64,000 nucleotides of DNA. It comes from Steinernema hermaphroditum. Taxonomy: Eukaryota; Nematoda; Chromadorea; Rhabditida; Steinernematidae. The position numbers and the translations under genes were made by a program. Below are positions 1 through 10,959 of this stretch, piece after piece. The notes under the pieces were generated by a model. The model was not told where the DNA came from and did not search any database. It saw only the letters and a list, made by a program, of their open reading frames with translations. The stretch covers positions 2,876,769-2,940,768 of the forward strand of contig CM059624.1 of assembly GCA_030435675.1 (NCBI GenBank). Direction: 5' to 3'. Numbering within the stretch: position 1 is the stretch's first letter; the number at the start of each line of letters is the position of its first letter.

Positions 1-812
1 TCGGAATTAATCGCGCGTTTTATTTTTTGCACAACACAAAGGAAAGACGCTTCCATCGCTCGCATCGGAAAATGAATTCGCGTTTAACTGGATTGTTTAC
101 AGTTTACGAACGCCAGGATTTTCTATCAAATACTATATTGCGAGGAACTAGCGAGAGAAAGTAGGAAACTGTTCAAATAAATTGCAACTCTAAGTGAGTC
201 AGCACGACATAATTTCCGCACTGAATTCCGTCACTTTCTTGCTACTCTATGGCTTAAATGCAGGATAGTCATCATCGCCGTCATATTGATGAGTGACTGG
301 GTATCCGCTTGGCGATGGTGGACAGATTTCATAGTGTTTTCGCGGCAGTCCTCGCACCACACCAAGTTAGACTAAAATAGAAACGACTCTTTTGACTCCA
401 TTTTTGCCGCCTGCAGGCCCATCCGAAGGGTGTCTCCGTATCTCCATCGTGTATTAACCGCTGTAAAGCCGAGCCAAGAGCGCGAAGTCCCGCATCACAC
501 CGTCCCGCAGTCCCAGGAGACTATTGTTCCAGCCATCGCCGTCCCAGCGATTGTCGCTTCCTGTTGCTGCTCTATTTGCGTTGCCGAATCACTGATCGCC
601 AATGTTATAACGTGGCCGACACAAGCGGAAGAGATCCACTAGCTTGAACGGTCGAGAAGGGAAGGACATGAACATAAAGGTAGACATAAAGGTACACGTG
701 GTAGACATGAACAGCAAAGGACGGTAGTAGATGGTATTCTGTAGACGGTATTCTCACGTACGCTACTCACTGTCATCGAAGAATTTCGTATCTTATTGTA
801 AGAACCCTTCCT
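1..812. other. Left-end intergenic stretch, no gene recognised
   Basis: Only short open frames occur here and none has splice sites, a polyadenylation signal or a recognisable protein motif. The sequence is non-repetitive apart from short repeats of AGGTAGACAT-like words near 670-715. The F-box-like fragment begins immediately to the right. I see nothing else to annotate. Confidence 0.5.
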
Positions 813-1022
813 CTAGTTTACGGCTAATCCCACCTGGCGACATCCAAATAACCACAATGGGCATTTAATATACTTGAATACTTCACCGGCGATGATTCTC
901 CAGAGGCTGCTGTTGCATTGGAGATGAGTGCAAAGAGATGACCTCGGTAGCAAAGCTGTTACATATTCGCAAAAGGCGATCGGAACCGTATTCATCATTG
1001 ACAGCTCGGCATATTTCGACAA
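813..1022 (-). pseudogene. F-box-like N-terminal fragment
   Basis: A 69-residue frame that aligns well with the start of the broken gene just to the right: both carry MNTVP-AF near the start, then a V-ALLP-SSL segment and LWR-IAGEV. This leader type (M-x-T/A-V-P-x-x-F) is common at the start of nematode F-box-related proteins, a family of substrate adaptors for SCF ubiquitin ligases. The frame ends after about 70 residues and no continuation of the downstream domain is visible, so it looks like a truncated tandem copy. A 16-bp inverted repeat (1004-1019 and 1065-1080) lies at its 5' end. Function is inferred only from the leader motif. Confidence 0.45.
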
Positions 1023-1377
1023 ATCGCTTTCTCAAGGAGATGTGGTCGAAATGAAGGTCGGAAATCGAAATATGCCGAGCCGGATCTTTTTGAGAAAGCG
1101 ATGTCTCATTGAAAATATTGAACTCATCCAGTGCACTTTAGCAGATCCTATAAGATCTTGCAGTTACGTTACCTAATATCATTGGCTGGCTGAGTTACCC
1201 AAACTATATAAGTCGATGCCAGATGGTGCTCTTTAAATATTACAACTCTCGGATAATTTGCGCTGGTCCAAAAGGATATAATAAATACGGCATAGATGGT
1301 TTCGAAATGTAATTTAAATGTAAATGCAATGAATATTTATTATTTGAGCAGTGCACACATAGCTATGAGACGGTGAT

Positions 1378-2243
1378 TTACACAATAGTCTTAAATGATA
1401 CCCATGGGCTATTTCTCTTCCAACGGACTTTGCTTAGCCTACTCCGGTGAACGACTGTGACCTTCTCATTCATAAATTCATTGCGCAAAGCTCGCGCTTC
1501 ATCACTACATATATCCTGATTAGGCAGGCCGAATTTAAAGTGCCTTTCAAACCCTCTATCCGATTTCCTCCAGAAGTCCAATAACCTCTCAAGAAATGTG
1601 GTAGACAGATTCGTGAAGTTTTCGTTCTCGCGCATTCTTAAAAACGACAATCTTCCGCCGTTAACAATCGTAGCAAAAATGTCGTCTTCTAAGTCGAATG
1701 CAGCGGCTTGGTTCCGAACGCGCGAGACGGATAAGTACGTGAGCGTGTTCCTTTTAATAATGCGTCCCAGCCATACAGGAAACTGTGAAGAGGTGTTAAA
1801 CGTACATTCGTAAATCTCCAGTTCGGACACGTAGTGAGGCCAAAAGTTCGTGAAGTGGCTGTCAAAGCCGGAAACCTGTGCCACTCTCATCTTCTCTATG
1901 AAGACTACGTTCAAGAAGGCCTGAAAATCATTCTTCGTGCAAGCTTCCTTGAACCATGATGGATTTCCGATATAATCTCCGCGCACGTGGAGAAAAGAGC
2001 ATCGGAGATACTTGATCTTTCGGCCTTCCGATAAGGGATACCCGTAGGCAAGTAGTAAATTTCTGAGGGCGGTTCGAGATCACGGCTTGTTTTGATGTGC
2101 AATGGGAATTCTCGTGTATTCTCGATTACTTCTCCAGCGATGGCTCTCCAGAGTTTGTCGCTAAACTGGTCAAAAGCGTAGAGAGATGAGCTCGGCAACA
2201 GAGCTAATACACGTTCGCGGAAGGCAGTCGGAACCGTATTCAT
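1378..2243 (-). pseudogene. F-box-like gene with a frameshift
   Basis: Reading leftward from 2243, the first frame encodes an MNTVPTAF leader and an F-box-like LWRAIAGEV region. Around 2030-2060 the homologous reading moves to another frame. There it continues with a hydrophilic domain (KIKYLRCSFL, then GNPSWFKEACTKND) and runs open to a stop at 1378, about 200 residues later. I see no GT...AG pair that would join the two frames, so a single-base frameshift is the simplest reading. An unrecognised very short intron or an assembly error remains possible. Proteins of this layout (short leader plus an FTH-like C-terminal domain) form large, fast-turnover nematode families. The fragment at 813-1022 is its neighbour copy. 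Confidence 0.5.
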
Positions 2244-3301
2244 CGCTGACAGCTTGGCCTATTTCGACGACAAAGAATTTATAGAACCATTGCATTTCGT
2301 TTCATTTGAGAAGCATCGCAAAGTAATCTGAATGAGCCCAATAGTTTCGACGAGACTTTCGATGAGCTATTTCTAGGAGATGTGATCCAAGTGAAGATCA
2401 ACTTGCTATCGACCTATAAAATCTTGTAGTGTGTATCTATTGGAAATCTTCCATCGATAGGAATTCTTCCACAACAAGATCGAATTCGAGCTCATTCTAC
2501 GGAAGCGGTAAATGAATGGCTGATGAATGTCCGTGACTAATGATAAGAAAAGAGAGAGGAGCTCCAGTGACGACGCAACCTGTGTTCACGAAAGACCATA
2601 AAATTTTCCGCATAAGGAATTGAGATTAAGGATTCATGAAATTAACCCCAGAAAGAATCCCGAAACGTGAAGACCATACGCGAATTCAAATTGAGATTTC
2701 GTGAAACCATAAATTGAGGAATTGAGATTGACGTCCAGTCCTCAAACTTAAAAGTCTCTCTCGTTCGATTGGTTTGGCAATATCCCATCAAGCGCTTTGT
2801 TGATAATCTGATTTGATACAGCCGTTGATGAGCTGTGTCCGCTACTAAAGTGAAACCTTTTATAGTAACGTGCTACTTATAAGTACTTTTTTAACGCTTA
2901 TCGTGCGATCCAGTGCTTCCTTCATCTAGGAACTTCGGTATGACCGACATCGTGATGTAATGACTTGCTCAAAAGATTGAACATTCGACTCATCTGAAAA
3001 TTCGAACGACGATGATAAAAATTCCATCAACACAAACACGTCGGTCTCAACTCAAGCGCAATTTGATAAAAATTTCCAAACATAGTCTGAAATCAAATCA
3101 AATCAGTTTATCCACAAATGCATGCAACAATAGCAGCAATTGGGTGATATAACACTCAGGCCGGAGCATTTCTAGAGTGAGGGGGAAACAATGGGTGTTA
3201 GCGGCGGGCATAACAGTTAGAGTATAGGGGAGCTAGCACAATCAAGTGTTGAGAATAACTAAATCAATCAAAATGAAAGGCAAAGGCCCGGACAAACTGA
3301 A
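2244..3301. other. Intergenic stretch with degenerate repeat pieces
   Basis: No gene is supported. Around 2620-2760 there are words (TTGAGATT, TTCGTGAAACCA) that recur in the tandem repeat starting at 3302, so this is probably an older, eroded piece of the same repeat. Confidence 0.4.
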
Positions 3302-4104
3302 GAAACAACTGAATTGAGGACACATTCACATGCTCTGATCTTTACCCATTTTACAGTGGAGCCGAATCTCAATTTCAACCTTAATTGAGGTTTAGGAAAA
3401 CGCTTGCGGTATAGAGATTTTTTTTCCAGATCAGGTTTCGTGAAACCATCTGAATTCTCGTTAATACTCAGTAAAGGATTACATCAATTCAGCGCCTCAT
3501 TTCAGTGCTTTCTTCCAATCCTTTCGATATTGGATCACTGTAAGATTTAACGACGGTCCTTCTAGCGCCAAAGATAAATGAGCGTAGACAACTGTTCTCT
3601 ATGCATTTTTCCATTTTTTTGGTACAGTGGCCGAGCGACAAACACTAATTTTAATAAACGTTAACTGTATTGCGCAATCCGAGTCACAAACTGTAACCGA
3701 AGACAAGGAGAAAAAGTAGGGAGAGGTCAAGGCTGACGATCAAGGCCGACGAAACAGCTGAACTGAGGACACATTCACATGCTACGGACAATTTTTACAC
3801 TGGATCTCAATCTCGATTGAGACTAAATGCTTGCCTCAATTCAGGTTTAAGGAAACGCTTGAGGATTTGAGACTTTTTTCAGTTGAGGCTTCGTGAAACC
3901 ATCTGAATTTTCTTCAATATTCAATTGAGGATTCATGAATTCAGGAACTGATTTCAGTGCTTTCTTCCAACTCAATACTGGATCACTGTGAAATTGAATG
4001 ACGGTTCTTCTAGCGGCGAAGGCAAATGAAAATGGACAACTGTTCTCTGTGCATTCTTCCATTTTTTTTGTCTAGTATCCAAGTGACAAACGCTAATTTT
4101 AGCC
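3302..4104. repeat. Tandem duplication of a ~355-bp unit
   Basis: Two direct copies lie at 3302-3656 and 3751-4104, offset by about 449 bp. Both begin with GAAACA-CTGAA-TGAGGACA and end with GACAAAC-CTAATTTTA. Shared interior landmarks include the TTCGTGAAACCATCTGAATT segment and GTGCTTTCTTCCAA. Copies differ by many substitutions and small indels, so the duplication is not recent. Neither copy contains a convincing gene. It lies just upstream of the lipid-binding protein gene. Confidence 0.75.
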
Positions 4105-4594
4105 TTCACTTCTGTGATTTTTGTTTATGCAATCGCTTTGTTTATATATCGAATGGCGAAAGGAGTCGCAGGCGCTGTGACATGTGAGACGGCGTTTACA
4201 AAAACGAAGCGCAAATGAAGCGCCGAGCGACGAGCGAAGACAAAACAACAGACGAGTGGACGCGTCAGAGACGGAATTTCGACTTGAATACAGCCAAATT
4301 GCGCCCGTTTTAACATAACATCCTATACCTTGCATAATACCCGATCTGCTTCTGCGATGTTATGTCGTTGGCGATTTGGCGAACATCTCTTCCGTCGCAA
4401 CATCGGCGCCTCTCTTTGCAATAAATTGTGAGGTGCAAAGGTGATCTTACACTTTTTCCAAGAATCGGGAGAGATCGAAAGGTTTACAACGTCCGATCGA
4501 ACGGCCGCTCGCGTGATCTGTGATGTGCGCTGTTGGACACATGGCCTGGCGACGGGCCGCCCGAGTCCACCGCGGTCCGCCCCCCTTGAGCGCC

Positions 4595-4603
4595 TTTAAA
4601 AGG
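4595..4603 (+). promoter_or_regulatory. TATA-like element of the lipid-binding protein gene
   Basis: A TTTAAAAGG stretch lies about 40 bp before the start codon at 4638, in an otherwise GC-rich proximal region. The position suits a core promoter with a very short 5' leader. No ribosomal or spliced-leader acceptor is visible between it and the ATG. Confidence 0.45.
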
Positions 4604-4637
4604 AGCTCATCCGACGAGAAGCTCACAGCTTTCCAAC

Positions 4638-5363
4638 ATGAAGCTTTTCTCGATCGTCATCCTCGTCGTCGTCGCCTCCGTTATCCAGGGCGCCTTTGGT
4701 GCACAGACCCTTCCCGAGAAGTTCTATGGTGAGATCGTTTGGGTGGGCTCTTTTCAGTGAAGTTCTTTCAGGCAAGTTCGATCACGACCACAGCGATAAC
4801 TTCGAAGAGTACCTCATCGCTAAGGGTGAGCTTTCTATTAGGTGGCCTGGGTTCAAGTTCCGTTTTAGACTATGGATGGTTCATGCGCAAGATGATTCTC
4901 CTCGCCTCGGTCACCAAGGTTCTCTATTCTCATTCTGTGGACATGCCTCTATTGCTATTCATTATAGGTTTTCGAGAAGGGCACCAAGCCCAACACTTTC
5001 CGCTTCAAGAACCTGACCAGCAAGAAGGACACCGACTACGACAACGTTGAGCTGGGCAAGACCTTCGAGAACGAAGGACTCGACTCCGAGCAGCACAAGG
5101 TAAACGCCCTCCTAGATAGTCACCACCATCGCTATTTCAGATCACCTTCGAGTACAACCCCAGCACCGGCATCCTCAGCGAAATCCACCTGAAGATCGGA
5201 GACTCCGCCGACAAGACTGACACCTACAAGTACAGAATGGAGGGAGATTTCCTCGCCATGGTAAGTCTCACACGCAGCTGGAGATCAGCTTTATGACGGG
5301 CTTTCTTTGCAGGAAATGACCTGGAAGGGCGTCTCCTGCACACGCTATTACAAGCGCGTCTAA
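4638..5363 (+). CDS. Secreted fatty-acid-binding protein (As-p18 / LBP type)
   Basis: Six exons: 4638-4728, 4772-4825, 4869-4918, 4968-5099, 5141-5260, 5313-5363, all with GT-AG introns of 41-52 nt and a continuous frame of 165 residues. Residues 1-21 form a signal peptide. The mature part has the FABP pattern: NFEEYL, then GWFMRKM, SVTK, a KKDT-YDN-ELGKTFENE turn, LDSEQHKITFEY, and a C-terminal MTWKGVSCTRYYKR. The final R-x-Y is the usual carboxylate-binding pair of the lipocalin-fold cavity. Nematode secreted FABPs of this kind carry fatty acids or retinoid-like lipids in perivitelline or body fluid. Codons are strongly biased to C-ending forms, unlike the receptor genes, suggesting high expression. 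An AATAAA signal lies at about 5432. Confidence 0.92.
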
Positions 5364-5432
5364 GCACATCAGTTGGAATACCATCAGCAGTTTAAGTTAA
5401 GTGTGATTCGTAATACATCGTGGATTGATTAA

Positions 5433-6792
5433 ATAAATTAAAAGTCCAAATGTTGTCTTTCATGTGGATTTCTCAGTTTTTGAGTTAGGCAGATCGGGGT
5501 CGGATTCCGAACATCATATACCTTATAAATGTGTCGATCAATGGAGGAAAGATATGTTGGAATTTGTTGAGTTAGAACGACATCGAAATGATGGATCGAG
5601 AGCTGATTGCTTCCTGATCAAAGTGGCCTCTCATTTGTGTCGATGGCGATCGGTGAGATCATCCGTTCGCTCGCTCAGGAAAGGGTTTAATTAGCCGTTT
5701 TTGGCTATCATTGTTGGTAAAATGATCGAGCAGGCACCGTAAAGGCTTCGGAGCCGTAGTTCCAACGTCTTCCAATTTATGTTCCAAGGTCGTTTTCGGC
5801 CGTCGTTCTTGGAGCATTCCGTGGCTCCCAGGAGACATGGAACACATTCACTTTCCGTTACACTGTGTTTGATGAATGGAAAATGGAAAACAATGCGGCG
5901 TTTGCGTCGTCGACAGTACTTAGCTCACAGTGACGGATGTGGATGTTTATCACGCAATTTACTTCATGATTCATCAAATTGTCCCATATTCAGTCTATTT
6001 GTTTCGCATTGTTTTGGCAACCGTCTATTCAGTAGGTTATCAAAACCAGAGGACAGGTTTACTTAGCGCTGTGAATTGTCGAAAAATAAGCCCATGAATG
6101 GATACACAAGTGCAATCGGATCGTGATCATCTTGCAGCATGACTAAAATAATGGGTCAGAGGAGACAAGGATAACTTTTACGGTTTACGACTTTAGAGAA
6201 GCTATATTCCTCGCGTGACGTTGCTCTCGATCGGGTCGGTAGCGGCGCGCTTAACGAGACATTTGGGAATCTGTCGAACCTCCAGAAATGGCGTCCGATC
6301 TTCCCTTTTCGCGGCGTTTGGGGCATGAAGGCGGTTTTGGAGCTCGCACCTGCTTCGGATAGACGAGTCCCTCGCCTGAAAGTTGCGTCTGGTCGTGTCG
6401 ATTCTATAAACGACACTGTAAAACAAAAAAAAAAAGATACAAAAGAAGTCGACTTCATCCGAGATCAAACCTAGGCCTTCAGCCCTACACCTGTCAGCCA
6501 TCGAATGCCCCATACTTTGACCTTTTGGACAAGTTATTTATGTTCACCGGTTCCGGATGACCAGATGGCAGGCGTGACGTTGAAAGAATGATCTTTATAA
6601 AAACGTTTGATTTTGCATTACGCGCGCGATTGAGTGACAACCATCTGCTCTCCAATGAGAGTACGCAGTGCGAAAACAGGTGTAAAACGAAAAAGAGATA
6701 TTCTTCACTTCCCAATATGTTGCATATTGAAACTCGTGTCATTGTCATTCTTGTCATCCGAAATCTAATCAGTGTGAATCTAATTCGCTCTA
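5433..6792. other. Intergenic stretch, no gene recognised
   Basis: Open frames of 60-100 codons occur on both strands but overlap each other and show no splice structure, domain or polyadenylation context. An A-rich run at 6423-6435 is the only low-complexity feature. Confidence 0.45.
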
Positions 6793-6880
6793 GCGTAGAC
6801 GTAATTTCTCATCTAGACGTCTAGTGACTGAGAGTGACATCACCATTTTGCAACTGGTTCTCAAGAACTTTGGCTTGAAA
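6793..6880 (+). repeat. Dispersed repeat, second copy at 40028-40112
   Basis: This block (TTTCTCATCTAGACGTCT, then a GTGACATCAC segment and TTCTCA-GAACTT) recurs in the same orientation at about 40028-40112. Here it ends some 55 bp before receptor pseudogene R1; there it lies about 780 bp before receptor R11. It contains the self-complementary word TCTAGACGTCTAGA. It could be a short transposon piece or a remnant of duplicated receptor upstream DNA. Confidence 0.5.
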
Positions 6881-6934
6881 ATGTAAAATGCTTTCAGAAA
6901 ATCAAAGCATAGACGACGCTTCGCCTACTTTCCG

Positions 6935-8203
6935 ATGGCATCGCTTTGGACATGCGCTGAAATTTTTCTTTTGTATTGCAATCTTCTCGTAAGTGCCTTC
7001 CTGGTGTATCTGTCCATCAGAGTAGTTCCTCACTCTCTCTCTCGAGGACATGTTGCTTGAATCTGGGCATTCCGATGCTCTTCTACAACATCTATTGGGT
7101 TGTGCTGCAGCAGACGGCGTTTCACGAGTGAGTTCTTTTAATGTGAAGGTTACATAGATCCAAGCTTTAGAGGCAAACCGTCGAGTTTTCAAACAATGCT
7201 TGTCAATAATCTCGGCTTGATTCGCGAGTTTACGCAATACAATTATGTCTACTTCTCTACTCTCACCGTCTTTCTCGCTTACATTGCGTACTCGGCACCG
7301 GTTCTCTTCAAAACACTTGGGAAAAGAAGGTAATTATAGATTTCATTTATAAGTGCTTCTCGCTTGGCTCATCTGCGCTCCGGAGTCAACTGAACCCTGA
7401 TCAGTTCGCTTCACTGATTTTGTTTAGAACTACAATATACATGGTCTGTTTTGGTCACATATTCACATCTGTTTCGGTTTTCGTCTTGGCGCCAGGGTAT
7501 CGAATGATATATCACTTTTTGGCATTGTGATCACGGAAACTGTGGCTTTCTCTATCGCAGTTACTGTACATCTGCTTATTATTTTTATGTTTTACATAGC
7601 AATGGTTGTGCTGTATACGATGGTAAGTGAGCTAGGCTATCGTCGCAGCAACACAGCTAATTTACAGCATAGAAAGTTCTTCAAATTTTATATTTTAAGG
7701 CGATCATCAAAATGCGAAGGAAAATCGCTGTGCCTGGCGCCAATTCCTCGAACGTATCGTTTCACAGAAGAATGCTCAAGTCGATTCTAATCTACTGTAC
7801 TCCGCCGAATGTGTTCGCTTTCTTGGCCATTCGTAGGTATACATCATTCTGTTAAGCTGCACGTATTTTTCAGCTAGATGCCTGCTAACCACCTGGAGAG
7901 AAGTGTACGCAGTTTGGGAACTTCAAAATTGGATCAGCACCGAATTCACTCTTCATCTAAACGACCTATTATACTCCGTTCTTATAGTGCAGCTGCGCGC
8001 TGATAATGCATGTTTTTTCCTACTGGTTTTATTACTTCAGGGACGCGTTTCAGATCCGAATGTTCGTGACGGTCTTCACAGCTTTCATCGCTTTTCACGA
8101 CTATCGGATGGCGATCAAGAATGGGTTCCATCGGATCGCAAAACGTTTCTTGAAAGTTAGAAAAATTGCTTATCAGCTGTACAGGACAGATGTTTTTCAA
8201 TAA
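6935..8203 (+). pseudogene. R1: seven-transmembrane chemoreceptor pseudogene
   Basis: All six receptor exons can be found by comparison with R5 and R6, to which it is most similar. Two coding breaks are visible. In exon 1 a CT run at about 7033-7043 is two bases longer than in R5/R6, shifting the frame inside the PPSLSRTYC motif and giving an early stop. In exon 3 one base is missing near 7503-7513 (PGYGxHIS region). The donor after exon 5 is also GC instead of GT. Exon 4 (A-I-I-K-M-R-R, then YCTPPNVFA) and exon 6 (FVTVFTAFIAFHDYR) remain open and well conserved, so decay looks recent. Confidence 0.8.
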
Positions 8204-8989
8204 AACATCAAATACGAGGCAGCGGCCATCGAGAAGACCTATCTATAGATAATTCCAATCCACCGTCAGTACCATGTTCTCTGTTTTGTGTATGTAATAA
8301 GTTTCTTCATTTGAATAAAACAATTGCAGGAGAACACATACGTTGCGAGCTGCGAAGGTACAAAGAATGGCGCCACTGAATTAAAATATCTGAATCTGTA
8401 GAATCCATCTTGATAGTGGTCTAGGCTGACCTTGTGTTGAAAGTGGGATTCTGTGGCAAGTAGTAAACCCCGAAAGGTTTGCCCGAACGTCGACCGTTTA
8501 CTCATCAAGTAAATTGATTGAAAAGTTTGTGCGTATTTTCGGATTTCGTTTACGCTTCACAACAATCCATAAAAACCATTCGTTCAAGTTTAGTTTTGAC
8601 CTATTGTGAGAGCATACTTTCGTTTCTCTGTTATGTTTGAGTTTGGACTTGTTGCTTACCTTTTGTATTATTCGGGTTATTGAACTCGTTGGTTATTTGA
8701 ATACAATTCCCTGTCAAATGCATAATACAAGCCCTATTCAATTACCACCACTGAATATTTAGATGAGAAGGCTCGCCGACGATCGCTGACGTCGACGGCG
8801 TACTCATCAACCCTCTGTCCTCTTCAGGCACAATTCTCATAATTACAGGAAACATTTAGAGCATATTTCACTACCCTTTACTTAAGTTGTTACTGAGAAG
8901 TCAGTATCGACCATGTTGAGTCTTATTATGAGTACTTACGTCTAGCGTATATTGAAACTCATTCATTGCTATACAATCATTTCGCTCCT

Positions 8990-10959
8990 ATGGTTGACTT
9001 CATCGTTCTTTTAATTCGCCTGGATGATATTCTTACGTATCCTGTTTTCGTCTTGAGTGCATGTGTCACATTCATCTCTGTGAAATCCGTTCCGCCATCA
9101 CTGTCACGGACGTATTGTCTCAATGTAGCTGTACCTATATTTTTATTCAGCTCACTTAATGTGGCAGGACTTTATTTCTATACGGAAATGTAAGTGTGTA
9201 ATGGGATATCCAATAGTTTCTTGGAAAAGAGTGTGCGACCAAAATCTCTCACAGAGCTGGATACCTGCCGGCTTCAACGAATCGGATAGCCAATCAGCCG
9301 TTCAAATGCCGTTTCAGTTCAGAGAGCCTGGTCCAGCGACCGGCGACGCATTGTATAGTCGAGCATACGGCTGACAAGGGAAGGCTTCCGATTGGGGCCA
9401 GGGCTGTGCGAAACTCAAAACTCGAATGTCACAACTCAAAACTTAAAATCCAAAAAAAACCCTCAAAACCCCAAAACTCAAAACTCACACAGCCCTGATT
9501 GGGGTGATATTAGGTGGACTGGACAGAGGATGGACTGGGTCGAAAAAGTTAAAAAATCAAATAACTTAAACTCACCTACTGCACATTAAGTTCCACCTTT
9601 TAAAACTCGGCTCAGACAGGTGAAAAATATGAACTGTTCGTGGGCGATGGGGCATGTCGTGGCAGGACGGGTGGCAAGGAGCTCTAATACGGAAGCACCT
9701 GATAGGTTCTGCCACGACGTATGTACCTGATAAATCACGAAGAGCACATATTTGTTGCTGGCTGGGAACAGTTTTATACAGTAAAACTCGATCAGCTGGT
9801 AGGCGGGGGTTCATTGCGTTTAGCTTCCCAACATAGCGTCCATCCACTCAATCATTTTAGTCGGAACCGTGTCGGAAACCTTCCGTAGCGAGCTGTTGGC
9901 CATTTCTTTGTTAGTTATGAACCTCTCAGCTAAATAAATGACCTTTGTTTCTCAGTCACATCGTTCTTTAGGACGCCATTTCTGTTCGCGTCAATGTTTC
10001 TTCGACTCTTCACGCAATTCGGCTATCTCTACTTCTCGACGTTCACCATCCTGCTTGCGTATGTTGGCTGTGCTAAGCCCCTTTTTTTCCAAACACTTCT
10101 AAGACGAAGGTATGCAGAAGACAATAACATGGCAGCCTTTGATGCTGCTTATCTAGAAATGTTATTTTGCTGGTCACTGCTGGACACCTCTGGACTACGA
10201 TAGCCGTGTTCACCATGTATCCACGAACTATCCCAGACCTCTTTATCGAGCATTCTTCCGATTTGGACCTTTCAGCTTTTATGCTCCCTCAACTGATCAT
10301 TGTCTTGGCACTCTATATGGCTATGGTAGTGCTGTACGTTCTGGTAAGCTAAGTCAATGTTTTTCGCTGAAGGTTTTTACGTTTCAGGCCCTCCTTCAAA
10401 TGCGGAAAAACGTACTCCATACCTCCAGAAGCTATTCCATCACGAAAGCGAACAGAAACATGTTGAAATCGGTTGTAATCTACTGTACTCCTCCCAATAT
10501 TTTTGCCGCTTTAGCTCTGCGTAGGTCACGTAACTAACATACTTACTTAGACTAATTCAGCTATTTACGTCTACAATACCATCGTCGAGACGACTGGGGT
10601 CATGCGTCCTTCCAGTAGTCCACCCCTAAGCAATGACGATCTGGAATCGATCCTTCGCCTCTATGGAACATTCGCTACCTTGTCACAGGGCACCTCCAAT
10701 GTAATATTCCGTGTATCAACAGAAGTAATGTTACTGCTAGCAGCTGCGGATGTTTGTGAATGTCTTCACGGCAATGGTGGCGTTCCATGACTACCGATTG
10801 GCAATTAGGAATGGCATCGTTCGCCTGGCTGCAGCTGTCCTGAAAATACTGAAGACCGATCGAACTAACCACGGTCCATCTACTACTTCTGGAAGCACAC
10901 TTTTCCAGCGTGCAGCGAACAGTAGAAATGTAATGGTTAGGCAAAATGGAATGTATTAA
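8990..10959 (+). CDS. R2: seven-transmembrane chemoreceptor
   Basis: Six exons: 8990-9189, 9972-10109, 10157-10343, 10388-10520, 10561-10700, 10744-10959; 337 residues, intron phases 2,2,0,1,0. The plan is shared by the array. Exon 1 holds TM1 and TM2 around the VPPSLSRTYCLN motif. Exon 2 holds TM3, exon 3 TM4-TM5, and exon 4 a basic cytoplasmic loop plus TM6 (SVVIYCTPPNIF). Exon 5 is an outer loop, and exon 6 TM7 ending in FHDYR plus a hydrophilic tail. This organisation resembles the Str superfamily of nematode chemosensory GPCRs, but I cannot assign a named class. Intron 1 (782 nt) carries a small foldback element. The exon-5 loop resembles the RPSHW subfamily, while the tail has an LFQRA motif like the other subfamily. 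Ligand unknown. Confidence 0.85.
9398..9497. mobile_element. 100-bp foldback MITE with 7-bp target duplication
   Basis: Inverted ends CAGGGCTGTG (9399-9408) and CACAGCCCTG (9488-9497) enclose an A/C-rich interior of repeated AACTCAAAA-like words. The element is flanked on both sides by ATTGGGG (9391-9397 and 9498-9504), which fits a 7-bp target-site duplication. It lies in intron 1 of R2. No coding capacity. Confidence 0.6.
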
